From: an uncultured Prevotella sp.
GTDB taxonomy: Bacteria; Bacteroidota; Bacteroidia; Bacteroidales; Bacteroidaceae
Assembly: GCA_900315635.1 (NCBI GenBank)
Contig: OMZV01000001.1
Coordinates: 1 to 64,000, forward strand
Direction: 5' to 3'
DNA length: 64,000 nt
Shown: positions 36,407 through 45,182 of the stretch, in pieces
Position numbering within the stretch: position 1 is the stretch's first letter
How the letters are laid out: every line of letters begins with the position of its first letter
Notes under the pieces: generated by a model
Seen by the model: the letters and a program-made list of their open reading frames with translations, nothing else
What the model was told of the DNA's origin: nothing
Databases searched by the model: none
Program-made: the position numbers and the translations under genes

Positions 36407-38188
36407 ATGGCAAATTTAGAAGACGTCAAGAACGTTCAGCCCTTAGCAAACTTCGATTGGGATGAGTTCGAGAATGGCGGCAAGGTCGAGCAGAGCAAAG
36501 AAGAGCAAGAAAAAGCTTACGACGAGACCCTTAACAAAATCCAGGAGCATCAGGTCGTTGAAGGCACTGTAATCTCCATTGACAAAAAGGAAGTTGTTGT
36601 CAACATCGGTTACAAGAGCGATGGTATCATTCCGGCAGCAGAATTCCGTTACAACCCAGACCTCAAGGTTGGCGACAAGGTAGAAGTCTACGTTGAGAGT
36701 CAGGAGGACAAGAAGGGTCAGCTGGTTCTTTCTCACAAGAAGGCTCGCCTGCAGAAGAGCTGGGAGGAGATCAATTCCGCTCTCGAAAACGACGAAGTTA
36801 TCCAGGGCTACATCAAGAGCCGCACAAAGGGTGGCATGATTGTCGACGTATTCGGCATCGAGGCATTCCTTCCTGGTTCACAGATTGACGTCCACCCAAT
36901 ACGCGACTACGACGTATTCGTAGGCAAGACAATGGAGTTCAAGGTTGTTAAGATCAACCAGGAGTTCCGCAATGTTGTTGTCTCTCACAAAGCCCTCATT
37001 GAGGCTGAGCTTGAGGCACAGCGCAAGGAGATTATCTCTCACCTCGAAAAAGGTCAGATTCTCGAAGGTACAGTCAAGAACATCACCTCTTACGGCGTAT
37101 TCGTCGACCTCGGCGGTGTTGACGGACTCGTACACATCACAGACCTCTCTTGGGGCCGCATAAGCGATCCACACGAGGTTGTACAGCTCGACCAGAAGAT
37201 CAAGGTCGTTATCCTCGACTTCGATGAGGAGAAGAAGCGTATCGCTCTCGGTATGAAGCAGCTCACTCCACATCCATGGGATTCTCTCGATCCAAACCTC
37301 AAGGTTGGTGACCACGTTCACGGTAAGGTTGTCGTTATGGCAGACTACGGTGCATTCGTTGAGATCCAGCCGGGTGTTGAGGGACTTATCCACGTTTCTG
37401 AGATGTCTTGGAGCCAGCACCTCCGTTCAGCTAACGAGTTCCTGAAGGTAGGCGATGAGGTAGAGGCAGTCATCCTGAGCCTCGACCGTGAGGAGCGCAA
37501 GATGAGCCTCGGTCTGAAGCAGCTTAAGGAAGATCCTTGGAAGACCATCGAGGTTAAGTATCCTGTTGGTTCTAAGCACACTGCTAAGGTTCGTAACTTC
37601 ACTAACTTCGGTATCTTCGTTGAGCTCGAGGAAGGCGTTGACGGTCTTATCCACATCAGCGACCTCTCTTGGACAAAGAAGATCAAGCACCCATCAGAGT
37701 TCACAAAGGTTGGTGCTGACATCGACGTTGTTGTCCTCGAAATCGATAAGGAGAACCGTCGTCTGAGCCTCGGTCACAAGCAACTTGAGGAGAATCCTTG
37801 GGACAAGTATGAGAAGATCTACACTCCGGGTTCTATCCACGAGGGTAAGATTACCGAGTCTATGGACAAGGGCGCAGTTATCGCACTCGACGAGGGTGGC
37901 GAGGGCTTCGCAACTCCTAAGCATCTCGTTAAGCAGGACGGCACACAGGCTCAGCTTGGTGAGCACCTGCCATTCATGGTTATCGAGTTCGTTAAGGACA
38001 CCCGCCGTATCATCCTCTCTCACTCTCGTACATTCGAGGATGTCAAGGACGACTACAAGCCACGTCACGAGCATAAGAGCCACAAGAACGATACTCCGAA
38101 GATTGAGAACGTACAGGCTGGAACAAGCCTCGGCGACCTCGATGTTCTTGCTAAGCTCAAGGCTGACATGGAGAAGGGCGAGAAGTAA
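36407..38188 (+). CDS. rpsA: 30S ribosomal protein S1
   Basis: A 593-aa protein with six S1 RNA-binding repeats. Each later repeat carries the GVFVDLGGVDGLVHITDLSW or GIFVELEEGVDGLIHISDLSW pattern, and the first two are the divergent ribosome-binding ones. It helps the small subunit bind and unfold mRNA; Bacteroidetes mRNAs rely little on Shine-Dalgarno pairing, which fits the A-rich sequence before this and many other starts here. The codon use is more biased than in neighbouring genes, as expected for a highly expressed gene. Confidence 0.97.
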   Translation: MANLEDVKNVQPLANFDWDEFENGGKVEQSKEEQEKAYDETLNKIQEHQVVEGTVISIDKKEVVVNIGYKSDGIIPAAEFRYNPDLKVGDKVEVYVESQEDKKGQLVLSHKKARLQKSWEEINSALENDEVIQGYIKSRTKGGMIVDVFGIEAFLPGSQIDVHPIRDYDVFVGKTMEFKVVKINQEFRNVVVSHKALIEAELEAQRKEIISHLEKGQILEGTVKNITSYGVFVDLGGVDGLVHITDLSWGRISDPHEVVQLDQKIKVVILDFDEEKKRIALGMKQLTPHPWDSLDPNLKVGDHVHGKVVVMADYGAFVEIQPGVEGLIHVSEMSWSQHLRSANEFLKVGDEVEAVILSLDREERKMSLGLKQLKEDPWKTIEVKYPVGSKHTAKVRNFTNFGIFVELEEGVDGLIHISDLSWTKKIKHPSEFTKVGADIDVVVLEIDKENRRLSLGHKQLEENPWDKYEKIYTPGSIHEGKITESMDKGAVIALDEGGEGFATPKHLVKQDGTQAQLGEHLPFMVIEFVKDTRRIILSHSRTFEDVKDDYKPRHEHKSHKNDTPKIENVQAGTSLGDLDVLAKLKADMEKGEK

Positions 38189-38275
38189 TTCCCGAACTCT
38201 TACAACGATTGACAAAACCATTCCACCTGCTTTAAACCAATTGGTGGGATAAATAAATTTTTCACACTTTGCATT

Positions 38276-38312
38276 GTAAGGTCGACTCCATTCGGGGTCG
38301 ACCTTACTTTTT
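38276..38312 (+). terminator. Terminator of rpsA
   Basis: A 14-bp stem pairs 38276-38289 (GTAAGGTCGACTCC) with 38294-38307, loop ATTC, followed by TTTTTACC. Confidence 0.85.
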
Positions 38313-38324
38313 ACCTTTTTGACT

Positions 38325-39122
38325 ATGAAATTTATTTCTTTTGGAAGTGGAAGCAGCGGAAACTGTTATTATCTCTCTACTGGCAGCGATGCTGTCCTCA
38401 TAGACGTGGGTGTCGGCATACGATTACTCAAGCGCCATTGTATCCAGTACGGGGTTAGCTTAGCATCAGTCAATAACATTCTGCTCACCCACGACCATGC
38501 TGACCATATAAAATCTGTTGGCTCTATTAGTTCACATTATAATATTCCAGTCTACGCTACGGAACTCGTTCATGAGGGAGTAGTGCACAATCCTGGTGTT
38601 CGAAAGAAAATTGACCCTGCTCTGAAACGCGTTGTCGAAAAAGGGAAAGCTTTGCAGATTGGTGAGTTTAACGTTACGCCCTTCGGTGTTCCACATGACA
38701 GTACCGACAATGTGGGTTATGTCATAGGGGCTTGTGGTGTCACGTTCTCTATAATTACTGATTGCGGTCATCTCACCGACGATATGCAGCAGGTTATTCA
38801 TGATTCCGATTATCTTGTCATTGAGGCAAACCACGACCTCGAAATGCTTAATTATGGTCCTTATTCTGCTTATTTGAAAGCCCGTATCAGTAGTCCACGT
38901 GGACATCTAAGTAATGAGGATTGTGGAAATGCCATTGCGGCTTATGCATCGTCACGACTCCGACATGTATGGCTTTGCCATCTCAGTGAGCATAATAATA
39001 ATCCACGTGTTGCTTTTAATACCGTTGACGATATTCTACAAGCCAACGGAATAAATGTTGGTAAGGACCTTGAACTAACGGTTCTCAACCGTAAAATTCC
39101 TACAGGAATATTTGAGTTATAG
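38325..39122 (+). CDS. YycJ-like MBL-fold hydrolase
   Basis: A 265-aa metallo-beta-lactamase-fold protein beginning MKFISFGSGSSGNCYYL, the hallmark of the YycJ/WalJ group, with the zinc motif THDHADH at about residue 55 and a later SPRGHLSN histidine. Relatives are linked to DNA or cell-wall quality control, with nuclease activity proposed. I start at the ATG at 38325, just after the rpsA terminator. Confidence 0.88.
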   Translation: MKFISFGSGSSGNCYYLSTGSDAVLIDVGVGIRLLKRHCIQYGVSLASVNNILLTHDHADHIKSVGSISSHYNIPVYATELVHEGVVHNPGVRKKIDPALKRVVEKGKALQIGEFNVTPFGVPHDSTDNVGYVIGACGVTFSIITDCGHLTDDMQQVIHDSDYLVIEANHDLEMLNYGPYSAYLKARISSPRGHLSNEDCGNAIAAYASSRLRHVWLCHLSEHNNNPRVAFNTVDDILQANGINVGKDLELTVLNRKIPTGIFEL

Positions 39123-39243
39123 GAAGATAGACTTATAGTTTTAAATTGACTATCCGCAATCATTCAAATTGAGAATGTGATTTGTTATTAGGAAGGCATC
39201 GGAAATTTATACATAATCTGTTGTAAAAGAATTTATGAAAACA

Positions 39244-39276
39244 AAAAGGCTGGACTCTTAAAGAATCCAGCCTTTT
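39244..39276. terminator. Bidirectional terminator after the YycJ-like gene
   Basis: AAAAGGCTGGA (39244-39254) pairs with TCCAGCCTTTT (39266-39276). The T ends on both strands suit both convergent genes. Confidence 0.85.
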
Positions 39277-39282
39277 AAGTAT

Positions 39283-39403
39283 CTGATAATCAATGCCTAC
39301 GAAATAGATACCGTTTTACGTTCTAAAAGATACCGTTTTACATTGTAATAAGTACCGTTTTAGAGAGTAAAAGGGTATCTTTTACATCGCGTTTTGGTAT
39401 CAG
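39283..39403. repeat. 22-bp-period intergenic repeat element, copy C
   Basis: TACCGTTTTA occurs at 39309, 39331 and 39353, exactly 22 bp apart, each as the end of a TAAAAGATACCGTTTTA-like unit. A fourth, inverted unit (TAAAAGGGTATCTTTTA) follows at 39368. The element is bounded by CTGATAATCA (39283-39292) and GGTATCAG (39396-39403). The gap 39123-39431 contains this, the terminator before it and nothing else. It lies between convergent genes. Confidence 0.82.
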
Positions 39404-39431
39404 TTATAATGCTTGTAAAATAAACTTCACT

Positions 39432-40328
39432 TTACTTTACAAGTACCTTGCGTGTAGTACCGTCGCTCATCTTCACGATGTTTATACCCTTCTGTGGAGC
39501 TGAGAGCCGAGTTCCATTCAGGCTATAGCGGGCAACCTCGATAGCGTTAGCGTCACGGTTTATGTCAGCAATACCGGTTGTAACGTCTGCAGTAAGATTG
39601 TCGATACAGAGGTAAGTAGGAGTGTTCAGATAGCCATAACTCTTGTCAGAGCCATCGAACACAAACTTCAACGCACGAACTTCACCGAACTCACTGAGGT
39701 CTACCCATTGCCAGCCATCGGTATAATTCACCTTCCCGTTGCTATAGCTGGCAAGGTCGATGACCTTTGAGACGACTGAGTTGTCATCCTTGACGCCTTC
39801 AACAGTTACATTGAAGAAGCAAGAGTCGGCTGAGAAAGCCTTTGAAAACTTGTCTCCATAGAGGAACGAGTTGCGAGTGTAAGCCGAGTTGGTGACATAG
39901 AATCCTTTTATTGATGTGCCCTTGTCGACGATTATACTATCGGAAGAGCCATACAGCACAACGAAGTTGTTGCCTTCGTAAGCGCCACCGGCAACGTTGT
40001 GGAACTGTCCCGGAGTGAGTGCCTTGTAAGTAGTATCCTTGCAGGCAGAAATGGCAAAGCCACTCCAAGAGGTCCATTTAGGTGTAATGTTCTGTGTCAG
40101 TGTGAAAGGTCCATCCTTGAACTGACTGTAATAAGTTGTTACGGTATCGCCCCAAGAAACGTAAGTTGCTGAGTAGATGGTGTCCTCGGTGCTTCCGTAG
40201 TAGACACTGTCTGCATTTAGTTCAATACCTTGTACATTCTCGAATGATGCCACAGCCGTGGTTGTCTCTTGTGCCATTGCAGGCACGACGGTCATTGCCG
40301 CCATGATTAATGCGTAAAACTGCTTCAT
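39432..40328 (-). CDS. DUF4465 secreted protein of the cobalamin locus
   Basis: A 298-aa protein with a signal peptide (MKQFYALIMAAMTVVPAMAQ), a DUF4465 beta-sandwich (SWGDTVTTYYSQFKD, WSGFAISACKD, YLCIDNLTA) and a short C-terminal tail ending KMSDGTTRKVLVK that resembles a type IX sorting tail. DUF4465 proteins are common companions of B12 receptors in Bacteroidetes; their role is not settled, with surface B12 or corrinoid binding a possibility. It is the third gene behind the B12 riboswitch. Confidence 0.8.
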   Translation of the reverse strand: MKQFYALIMAAMTVVPAMAQETTTAVASFENVQGIELNADSVYYGSTEDTIYSATYVSWGDTVTTYYSQFKDGPFTLTQNITPKWTSWSGFAISACKDTTYKALTPGQFHNVAGGAYEGNNFVVLYGSSDSIIVDKGTSIKGFYVTNSAYTRNSFLYGDKFSKAFSADSCFFNVTVEGVKDDNSVVSKVIDLASYSNGKVNYTDGWQWVDLSEFGEVRALKFVFDGSDKSYGYLNTPTYLCIDNLTADVTTGIADINRDANAIEVARYSLNGTRLSAPQKGINIVKMSDGTTRKVLVK

Positions 40329-40360
40329 AAACTTATAGTTGATTAATAATTATTGAGTTG

Positions 40361-42286
40361 TCAAATATTGATGTGCAAATCTCTTGCTCCGGTAATCTCC
40401 GTCGATGTCTCGCCGAGCCATCCGCAGTACTGGTTCTCGGCACTGTAGACACGCACAAAGTCGATTGCTCCGAGGCTGACAGGATTGCGGTCTTTGTCGA
40501 CGGCATTGCTTATGTCGAACGAGCAACCCTCGTCGGTTCCGCTATTGTCAACGTATCCCCAGGCAAAGCTGTCAAGGTTCCAGTAAGCTGCTCCGCCCTC
40601 TGTTATCCGGTGTCCGTTCCGTGGGAGAAGAGTCCCCGTGAAAGTCAGCGGTCCGTCAATCCATCGCGGGAAGTACTCCTGAGTATGGAAGTTGTTACGG
40701 TAAACCTTTCCGCTTTGCCCCTGGTTGTCAGTCCATGAGATGTCAGCCATTGGCGACGGAGTGTAGGTTATCTGATAGTTGTATATTACCTTTCCGGCAC
40801 TGTCGGCATCGGCACTTCCTCTGAGCTCGTACCATTCGTCGTCTGGTTTGCCGTTATGGTTTGCATCTACAGAAACCATCACGATACCCGGCTCACTGTT
40901 CCCTTCGAATGCGTTGCCACGGATCATGATGTCATTGCCGTTAAGGTTGCGGACGGAGTGGTCGAAATGGAACGTTACATACCCGCCGTAGGCTCCGAGT
41001 GTTATCAGTCCGTTCATATTGCCGGCTATGGCTTTCGAAGCCTTGATGGCGGCTGAGTCAGCATTGTCGTCGGCATCTATCTCCGGCAGGGCATTGACAA
41101 ACTGTCCCGGCGCAGGCATATATTCATCGACGGCTTGGATGTAGGCGGAGTTTTGGTCGCCAACATCTGGGGTAGTTCCGCCCATTCCCTTGCCCGTGAA
41201 GCAGGTATGACCGGGTATGTCGCCCGTCCATGTGCTCCATTTGTAGTTGCCGTTTTTGTCGAAGCAGAACAACTTCCCACTTGATACATAGTTGGTTGCG
41301 TCCATGATGTAGACGTTGCCCGTCTCTGGATTGATGATTATTCCGTATGGAGTCTTTATCGGATCGCTAGCATTCTGATGGATGAAGTTGGAGTTGACAA
41401 TATCACCCGAACGCAGGTCTATGATTCCGTAGTTCTTGTTGCCATAGTAGACGAGCGAGTCACCATTGATGTCGAATCCGTCGACAGGCGTGTCAATGGA
41501 GTCTACCACAGAATTGTTGTAAATCTCATAGAGCCTTGAAGGGATTGAACCGTAATCGCCCCGGGAGCTCACCCATAGAGAGCCATATTTGTCGGCACGC
41601 AGGTGGAAGGGGTTCGGAGCCACGTCAATGGTCCTGATAACCTTGAACGAGGAAAGATCGATGACACTTACCGTGTGGTCATAGCCCATTCCCTGCATAG
41701 CACTATAGCCACCACTATTGGCGACATATAGGTTCTTGCCGATGATAGCCATCTCTTCTGGCTGGTATCCTACGGTACATGTTGCCACGACCTGAAGTGA
41801 AGCCGTATCAACCTTGTATACTTGTCCGAGTACGCTCTTGCCATTTATTGGCCCTACATAGCTGCTCACGTAGGCATATCCGCTGTTGAAAGCCAGGTAA
41901 CGGCAGTTCGGAATGTCGACGTGACCTATGCTAACGGCATTGTCGGCGTGTGCCACTTCCACCTTGTTGCTCTGGTTTATGACCATCCACAGGCGTGAGC
42001 CATAGATCTTTATGTCATTGCCGACATCACCGAGTTCCTTGACTTGACTCGGATTCCTCGATGGATAGATGTTCCGGCTATAGTTGCCTGTCTTGAAGTC
42101 GAGATAGTCGAGCGTTGCCTTGTTTGAGCCCATGTTTCCCTCGTTGAGTACATACATTCCGGCAATATTGCCTGTTGTGGTTGTCTCGCCTGTGTCATGG
42201 CTGTCGGGATAGACTATGTTTTCGTCATCACGGCATCCCACGAGAACTACCGCCAAAAGCGTAATATAAAGTATCTTCTTAATCAT
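40361..42286 (-). CDS. btuG: BtuG-like surface lipoprotein fused to a second extracellular domain
   Basis: A 641-aa lipoprotein (lipobox LVGC, Cys about 18). Residues 40-350 form a YncE/DUF5074-like beta-propeller with repeated blades (AGMYVLNEG, GSRLWMVINQSNKVEVAH, NLYVANSGG), the fold of BtuG, which grips B12 at the cell surface and hands it to BtuB. Residues 365-641 are a separate beta-rich domain (DANHNGKPDDEWYELRGS, FAWGYVDNSGTDEGCSFDISNAVD, IDFVRVYSAEN, GWLGETSTEI), which in related genomes is usually seen on its own or in other cell-surface proteins. The start overlaps the btuB stop by 4 bp. Confidence 0.82.
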   Translation of the reverse strand: MIKKILYITLLAVVLVGCRDDENIVYPDSHDTGETTTTGNIAGMYVLNEGNMGSNKATLDYLDFKTGNYSRNIYPSRNPSQVKELGDVGNDIKIYGSRLWMVINQSNKVEVAHADNAVSIGHVDIPNCRYLAFNSGYAYVSSYVGPINGKSVLGQVYKVDTASLQVVATCTVGYQPEEMAIIGKNLYVANSGGYSAMQGMGYDHTVSVIDLSSFKVIRTIDVAPNPFHLRADKYGSLWVSSRGDYGSIPSRLYEIYNNSVVDSIDTPVDGFDINGDSLVYYGNKNYGIIDLRSGDIVNSNFIHQNASDPIKTPYGIIINPETGNVYIMDATNYVSSGKLFCFDKNGNYKWSTWTGDIPGHTCFTGKGMGGTTPDVGDQNSAYIQAVDEYMPAPGQFVNALPEIDADDNADSAAIKASKAIAGNMNGLITLGAYGGYVTFHFDHSVRNLNGNDIMIRGNAFEGNSEPGIVMVSVDANHNGKPDDEWYELRGSADADSAGKVIYNYQITYTPSPMADISWTDNQGQSGKVYRNNFHTQEYFPRWIDGPLTFTGTLLPRNGHRITEGGAAYWNLDSFAWGYVDNSGTDEGCSFDISNAVDKDRNPVSLGAIDFVRVYSAENQYCGWLGETSTEITGARDLHINI

Positions 42287-44334
42287 AATTCTATTTGCAA
42301 ACCCAAAGCCCAGTTGCGTCCGGGCATTGGATAGTTTTGTATAACGTCATATTTCTGGTCGAAGAGGTTGTTCACGTCAAGTGAAACTCTGTATCGCGAC
42401 TGGTTCTTACCCTTTATTTCGTATTGAATAGTCACGTCATGAGTGTACCAAGGCTCCATGTGGTTGGCTATGATGTTCTCCTGTTCGTTCCATCTTTCGC
42501 CTGAATAAATGAAGCTGTAGTTCAGGCTGAGTCCTCGCCACGTTGCATTGACTATTGTCGAACCGCTGTTATAGGGTACGTATGGTATCTGATCCTTATA
42601 GTAAGGAGTCGTCAGATCGGTCACGTCACGTGCATCCTGATAAGTATATTGCAGACGGGCGGTGAAAGAGAGGTCTTTCTTCGGGACAATCATTGCCGAT
42701 GCTGACGCATCGATGCCTGTTATGTGTACCCGTCCGAGATTGAGCATTGTCCAGCGGAATTGCTGTCCTTTCGGGTAAGCTATAATCTTGTCGTGAACAG
42801 TATTATAGTAGGCATCAACCTTGAAGTCGAATTTGTACCCACATCTCTTTCCGCCTTGCACTCCGTAATTTACACCGAAGTCATACTGGTCGGCACTCTC
42901 AGGACGAAGGTCGCTGTTGCCGACATCAGTATAATATAGGTCGTTGAAAGTCGGCATCCGGAAACTCCTCTTGGCGTATGCATGTAATGAAAGCCATTGG
43001 ACTTTGCCCAAGCCCGGTTGGATGCTTCCGTTTTTATTATCAGGGATTATCGGGAAGGTAACGAAGATAGCTGGTGTTAACTTCGTGAAGTTTCGTTTGC
43101 CATCATCGGTGAAGGTCCTGTTGCGTACATGGTCGTGTATGAAAGAGCCCATAACCGAAGCTTGTGCCTTGAAGTATCGCGTGTCAAGAGCCGTCGCGAG
43201 GCTTACAAGATTAGAAAGTCGGGTAGGGAAGGCAAACCTGTAAGTGTCGGCATTGAGCTTGTTCCATCGGAAGTCGTATGATGCTGAAATGCTCCAGTTC
43301 CGCATTATCTCATACACATTTGCCGTCGAGAGGTATGCCTCTTGTTGCCAGTATCGGTTGTCAACCGGCAGTTGGGTGGTGTCCCTATTAATATAATGTG
43401 TACGGTAGTATGCATATTTGGCAAGCCATTGGGTCGAGAAGCGGTCATTGATGTCTTTCTCGAAACGTCCCTGCACGAACGTGTTGAAGTCGTTCTGCCG
43501 TTCTCCCCTGCGCCATACATTATTTACAATTGCCCCGGGAATGCCTCTTTCGGAGTTGTACATGTAGCCTTTGGCATTCCAATATCCACGGTCTATTGTA
43601 CCGTGGAAGTTCAATTCTACACGTTCGGCATGAATGTCGCCGTTCCTTCTTGTTGCGGTGGTATCGTAGGCTAGTTCGCCCGATGGTGTCACGCGCTTGT
43701 ACCGGAACTTGTATTTCCCGTCGGAATTGAGGAACTCTGCATTCAGTGAAGAACTTACGTTATATGTCAGGCGCTGTTCCCAAAGAGACGAAACCCTAAT
43801 GGTATTGCTTGAACCGTACTTCACTTTGAACTTCAGGTTGTAGTCCTTCCCGTCAATAAACTGTGGACGATGAGTCCGGATATAGACACTACCTGCATTG
43901 CCAAAGTCGGACGCCGGCTGAAAGATGGCACTCTTCTGACCATTGTAAAGGGTTATCTCGTCGATATTGTCGAGCGAGAACTGACCCAAGTCTATCTGTC
44001 CGTTCTGTGCGTTCCCAAGTTCAATGCCGTCATAGAATATCCCCAAATGGTTTGAGCCCATGCTCCTGATGTCGACGGTCTTGATACCGCCGACTCCGCC
44101 ATAGTCCTTCAGTTGAAGTCCCGAGAAATATCTGATGGCGTCGGCAATGGTGTTTGAATTCATTCGTCTGAGTTCTTCCCCACCCAGAGTTTGCGGGCGT
44201 ATAATCTCCCTGAGCGGCAACCGGTCGGTCACCACCACCTCACTCATGCGGTGTATGCTATCAGCACTATTCATCTGAGCCACGGCTTGTAATGCCATGA
44301 CGCACCATCCGACTAAAAATAGCAGTCGTTTCAT
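42283..44334 (-). CDS. btuB: BtuB-type TonB-dependent cobalamin receptor
   Basis: A 683-aa outer-membrane receptor with a signal peptide (MKRLLFLVGWCVMALQAVAQ), a plug domain (residues 35-150; RMNSNTIADAIRYFSGLQLKDYGGVGGIKTVDIRS) and a 22-strand-type barrel with an aromatic end. It should import cobalamins. The open frame continues 71 codons upstream to 44547, but that stretch is the B12 riboswitch, so I start at the ATG at 44334. Specificity rests on the riboswitch and the BtuG-like partner. Confidence 0.9.
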   Translation of the reverse strand: MKRLLFLVGWCVMALQAVAQMNSADSIHRMSEVVVTDRLPLREIIRPQTLGGEELRRMNSNTIADAIRYFSGLQLKDYGGVGGIKTVDIRSMGSNHLGIFYDGIELGNAQNGQIDLGQFSLDNIDEITLYNGQKSAIFQPASDFGNAGSVYIRTHRPQFIDGKDYNLKFKVKYGSSNTIRVSSLWEQRLTYNVSSSLNAEFLNSDGKYKFRYKRVTPSGELAYDTTATRRNGDIHAERVELNFHGTIDRGYWNAKGYMYNSERGIPGAIVNNVWRRGERQNDFNTFVQGRFEKDINDRFSTQWLAKYAYYRTHYINRDTTQLPVDNRYWQQEAYLSTANVYEIMRNWSISASYDFRWNKLNADTYRFAFPTRLSNLVSLATALDTRYFKAQASVMGSFIHDHVRNRTFTDDGKRNFTKLTPAIFVTFPIIPDNKNGSIQPGLGKVQWLSLHAYAKRSFRMPTFNDLYYTDVGNSDLRPESADQYDFGVNYGVQGGKRCGYKFDFKVDAYYNTVHDKIIAYPKGQQFRWTMLNLGRVHITGIDASASAMIVPKKDLSFTARLQYTYQDARDVTDLTTPYYKDQIPYVPYNSGSTIVNATWRGLSLNYSFIYSGERWNEQENIIANHMEPWYTHDVTIQYEIKGKNQSRYRVSLDVNNLFDQKYDVIQNYPMPGRNWALGLQIEL

Positions 44335-44384
44335 ACGTTGATTATTTTCACCTGTGTGCCATCCTCGTGGCAGTGACAGACTCG

Positions 44385-44575
44385 TGGCAATGGCAGGTAT
44401 TCTGGCTTGTTGCGTCGTTGAAGGCAAAGTGACTTCCCGCCGGTAAGATTGAACTTCGGTCTGTCTTGTTGTCAGACTTACGTTCCCGGCAGTGTCGCTT
44501 GGCATAAATAAGCAACTTACAGCTGCGGGACAGCTCCGGATTTCCACCGGCTTCCCTTTTTGATCGCATGGTGGA
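44385..44575 (-). promoter_or_regulatory. Cobalamin (adenosylcobalamin) riboswitch
   Basis: On the minus strand it contains the core GGTGGAAATCCGGAGCTG, the following TCCCGCAGCTGTAAG and, 3' of them, the B12 box AAGCCAGAATACCTGCC (44392-44408). It ends about 50 nt before the btuB ATG and should repress the three-gene operon when cobalamin is plentiful. Confidence 0.93.
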
Positions 44576-44593
44576 GCGAACCAATTGCGGGTA

Positions 44594-44624
44594 CAAAATT
44601 ATTGAAAATAAGCCGAATGACAAA
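44594..44624 (-). promoter_or_regulatory. Promoter of the cobalamin operon
   Basis: Minus strand TTTG (44621-44624), 19 bp, TAATTTTG (44594-44601). The transcript starts just before the riboswitch. Confidence 0.8.
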
Positions 44625-44641
44625 GTGTTTTACGCTTTTTC

Positions 44642-45105
44642 TTATGCAAACACGGTCTGTACGAGTATCATATAGGTGATGTTGCCTCCTTTCTCATTGG
44701 TGGTTTCCCTTTCGGTTAACTCTTTGTGTTCGACTTCGGATTTGAAGATCTGCAATTTGCCGAGCTTCGGCCGAAGTGCGGTCAATGCAAGCAGCATCAT
44801 TATCATGGCTGGAATGACAAAGTTCTCAGGACCAAAAAGAAGCAGGCTGACTACTGAGAGGACAATTCCCAATATAGCGCTGACATGGCTCTTGTCTTTC
44901 AGCCATTGTTCGACGAAGATTACTACGAACATTGATGTCATGACGAAGTCAAGTCCTTTGGTTGAGAATGTTATAAGGTTGCCAAATATTCCACCTAGCG
45001 TTGCCCCGCTGAGCCAATAGAAAAAGTCGAGGACTGATACCCAAAGCATGAACCATCCCTTGTCTATTCCTTTTGGAACTTCGACGGTATAGTTGACGGA
45101 GAATG
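44642..45105 (-). pseudogene. azlC fragment joined to the first codons of azlD (branched-chain amino acid export remnant)
   Basis: The reading frame from 45102 down, with a usable ATG at 45049, encodes VPKGIDKGW, then VSVLDFFYWLSGATLGG and TKGLDFVMTSMFVVIFVEQWL, the C-terminal half of an AzlC-family permease. The N-terminal half is missing: an in-frame stop (TGA, about 45103-45105) comes right at the left junction. The frame continues into ITYMILVQTVFA, which matches the beginning of AzlD, and stops at once. Intact AzlC is about 230 aa and AzlD about 100 aa. A minus-strand -7 box (45114-45121) survives. It cannot make a working exporter. Confidence 0.75.
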
Positions 45106-45141
45106 ATCATTTGCAAAGGTACTAAAAAAAACTTTACCAAC

Positions 45142-45172
45142 TTGCAAATTACGCCTTATTATGTTATCTTTG
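45142..45172 (+). promoter_or_regulatory. Promoter of the helicase-exonuclease gene
   Basis: TTGC (45142-45145), 19 bp, TATCTTTG (45165-45172). With the usual 5-7 nt to the start of transcription, the 5' leader before the ATG at 45183 would be only about 4-6 nt. Confidence 0.65.
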
Positions 45173-45182
45173 CAATCAGATT

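Noticed and set aside
36407-38252. Long secondary open frames on both strands within rpsA
   Set aside because: They are by-products of the strong codon bias of the S1 gene; only the main frame has a promoter and conserved repeats.
44335-44547. N-terminal extension of the btuB reading frame
   Set aside because: The extension is the translated B12 riboswitch; the signal peptide starts at 44334.
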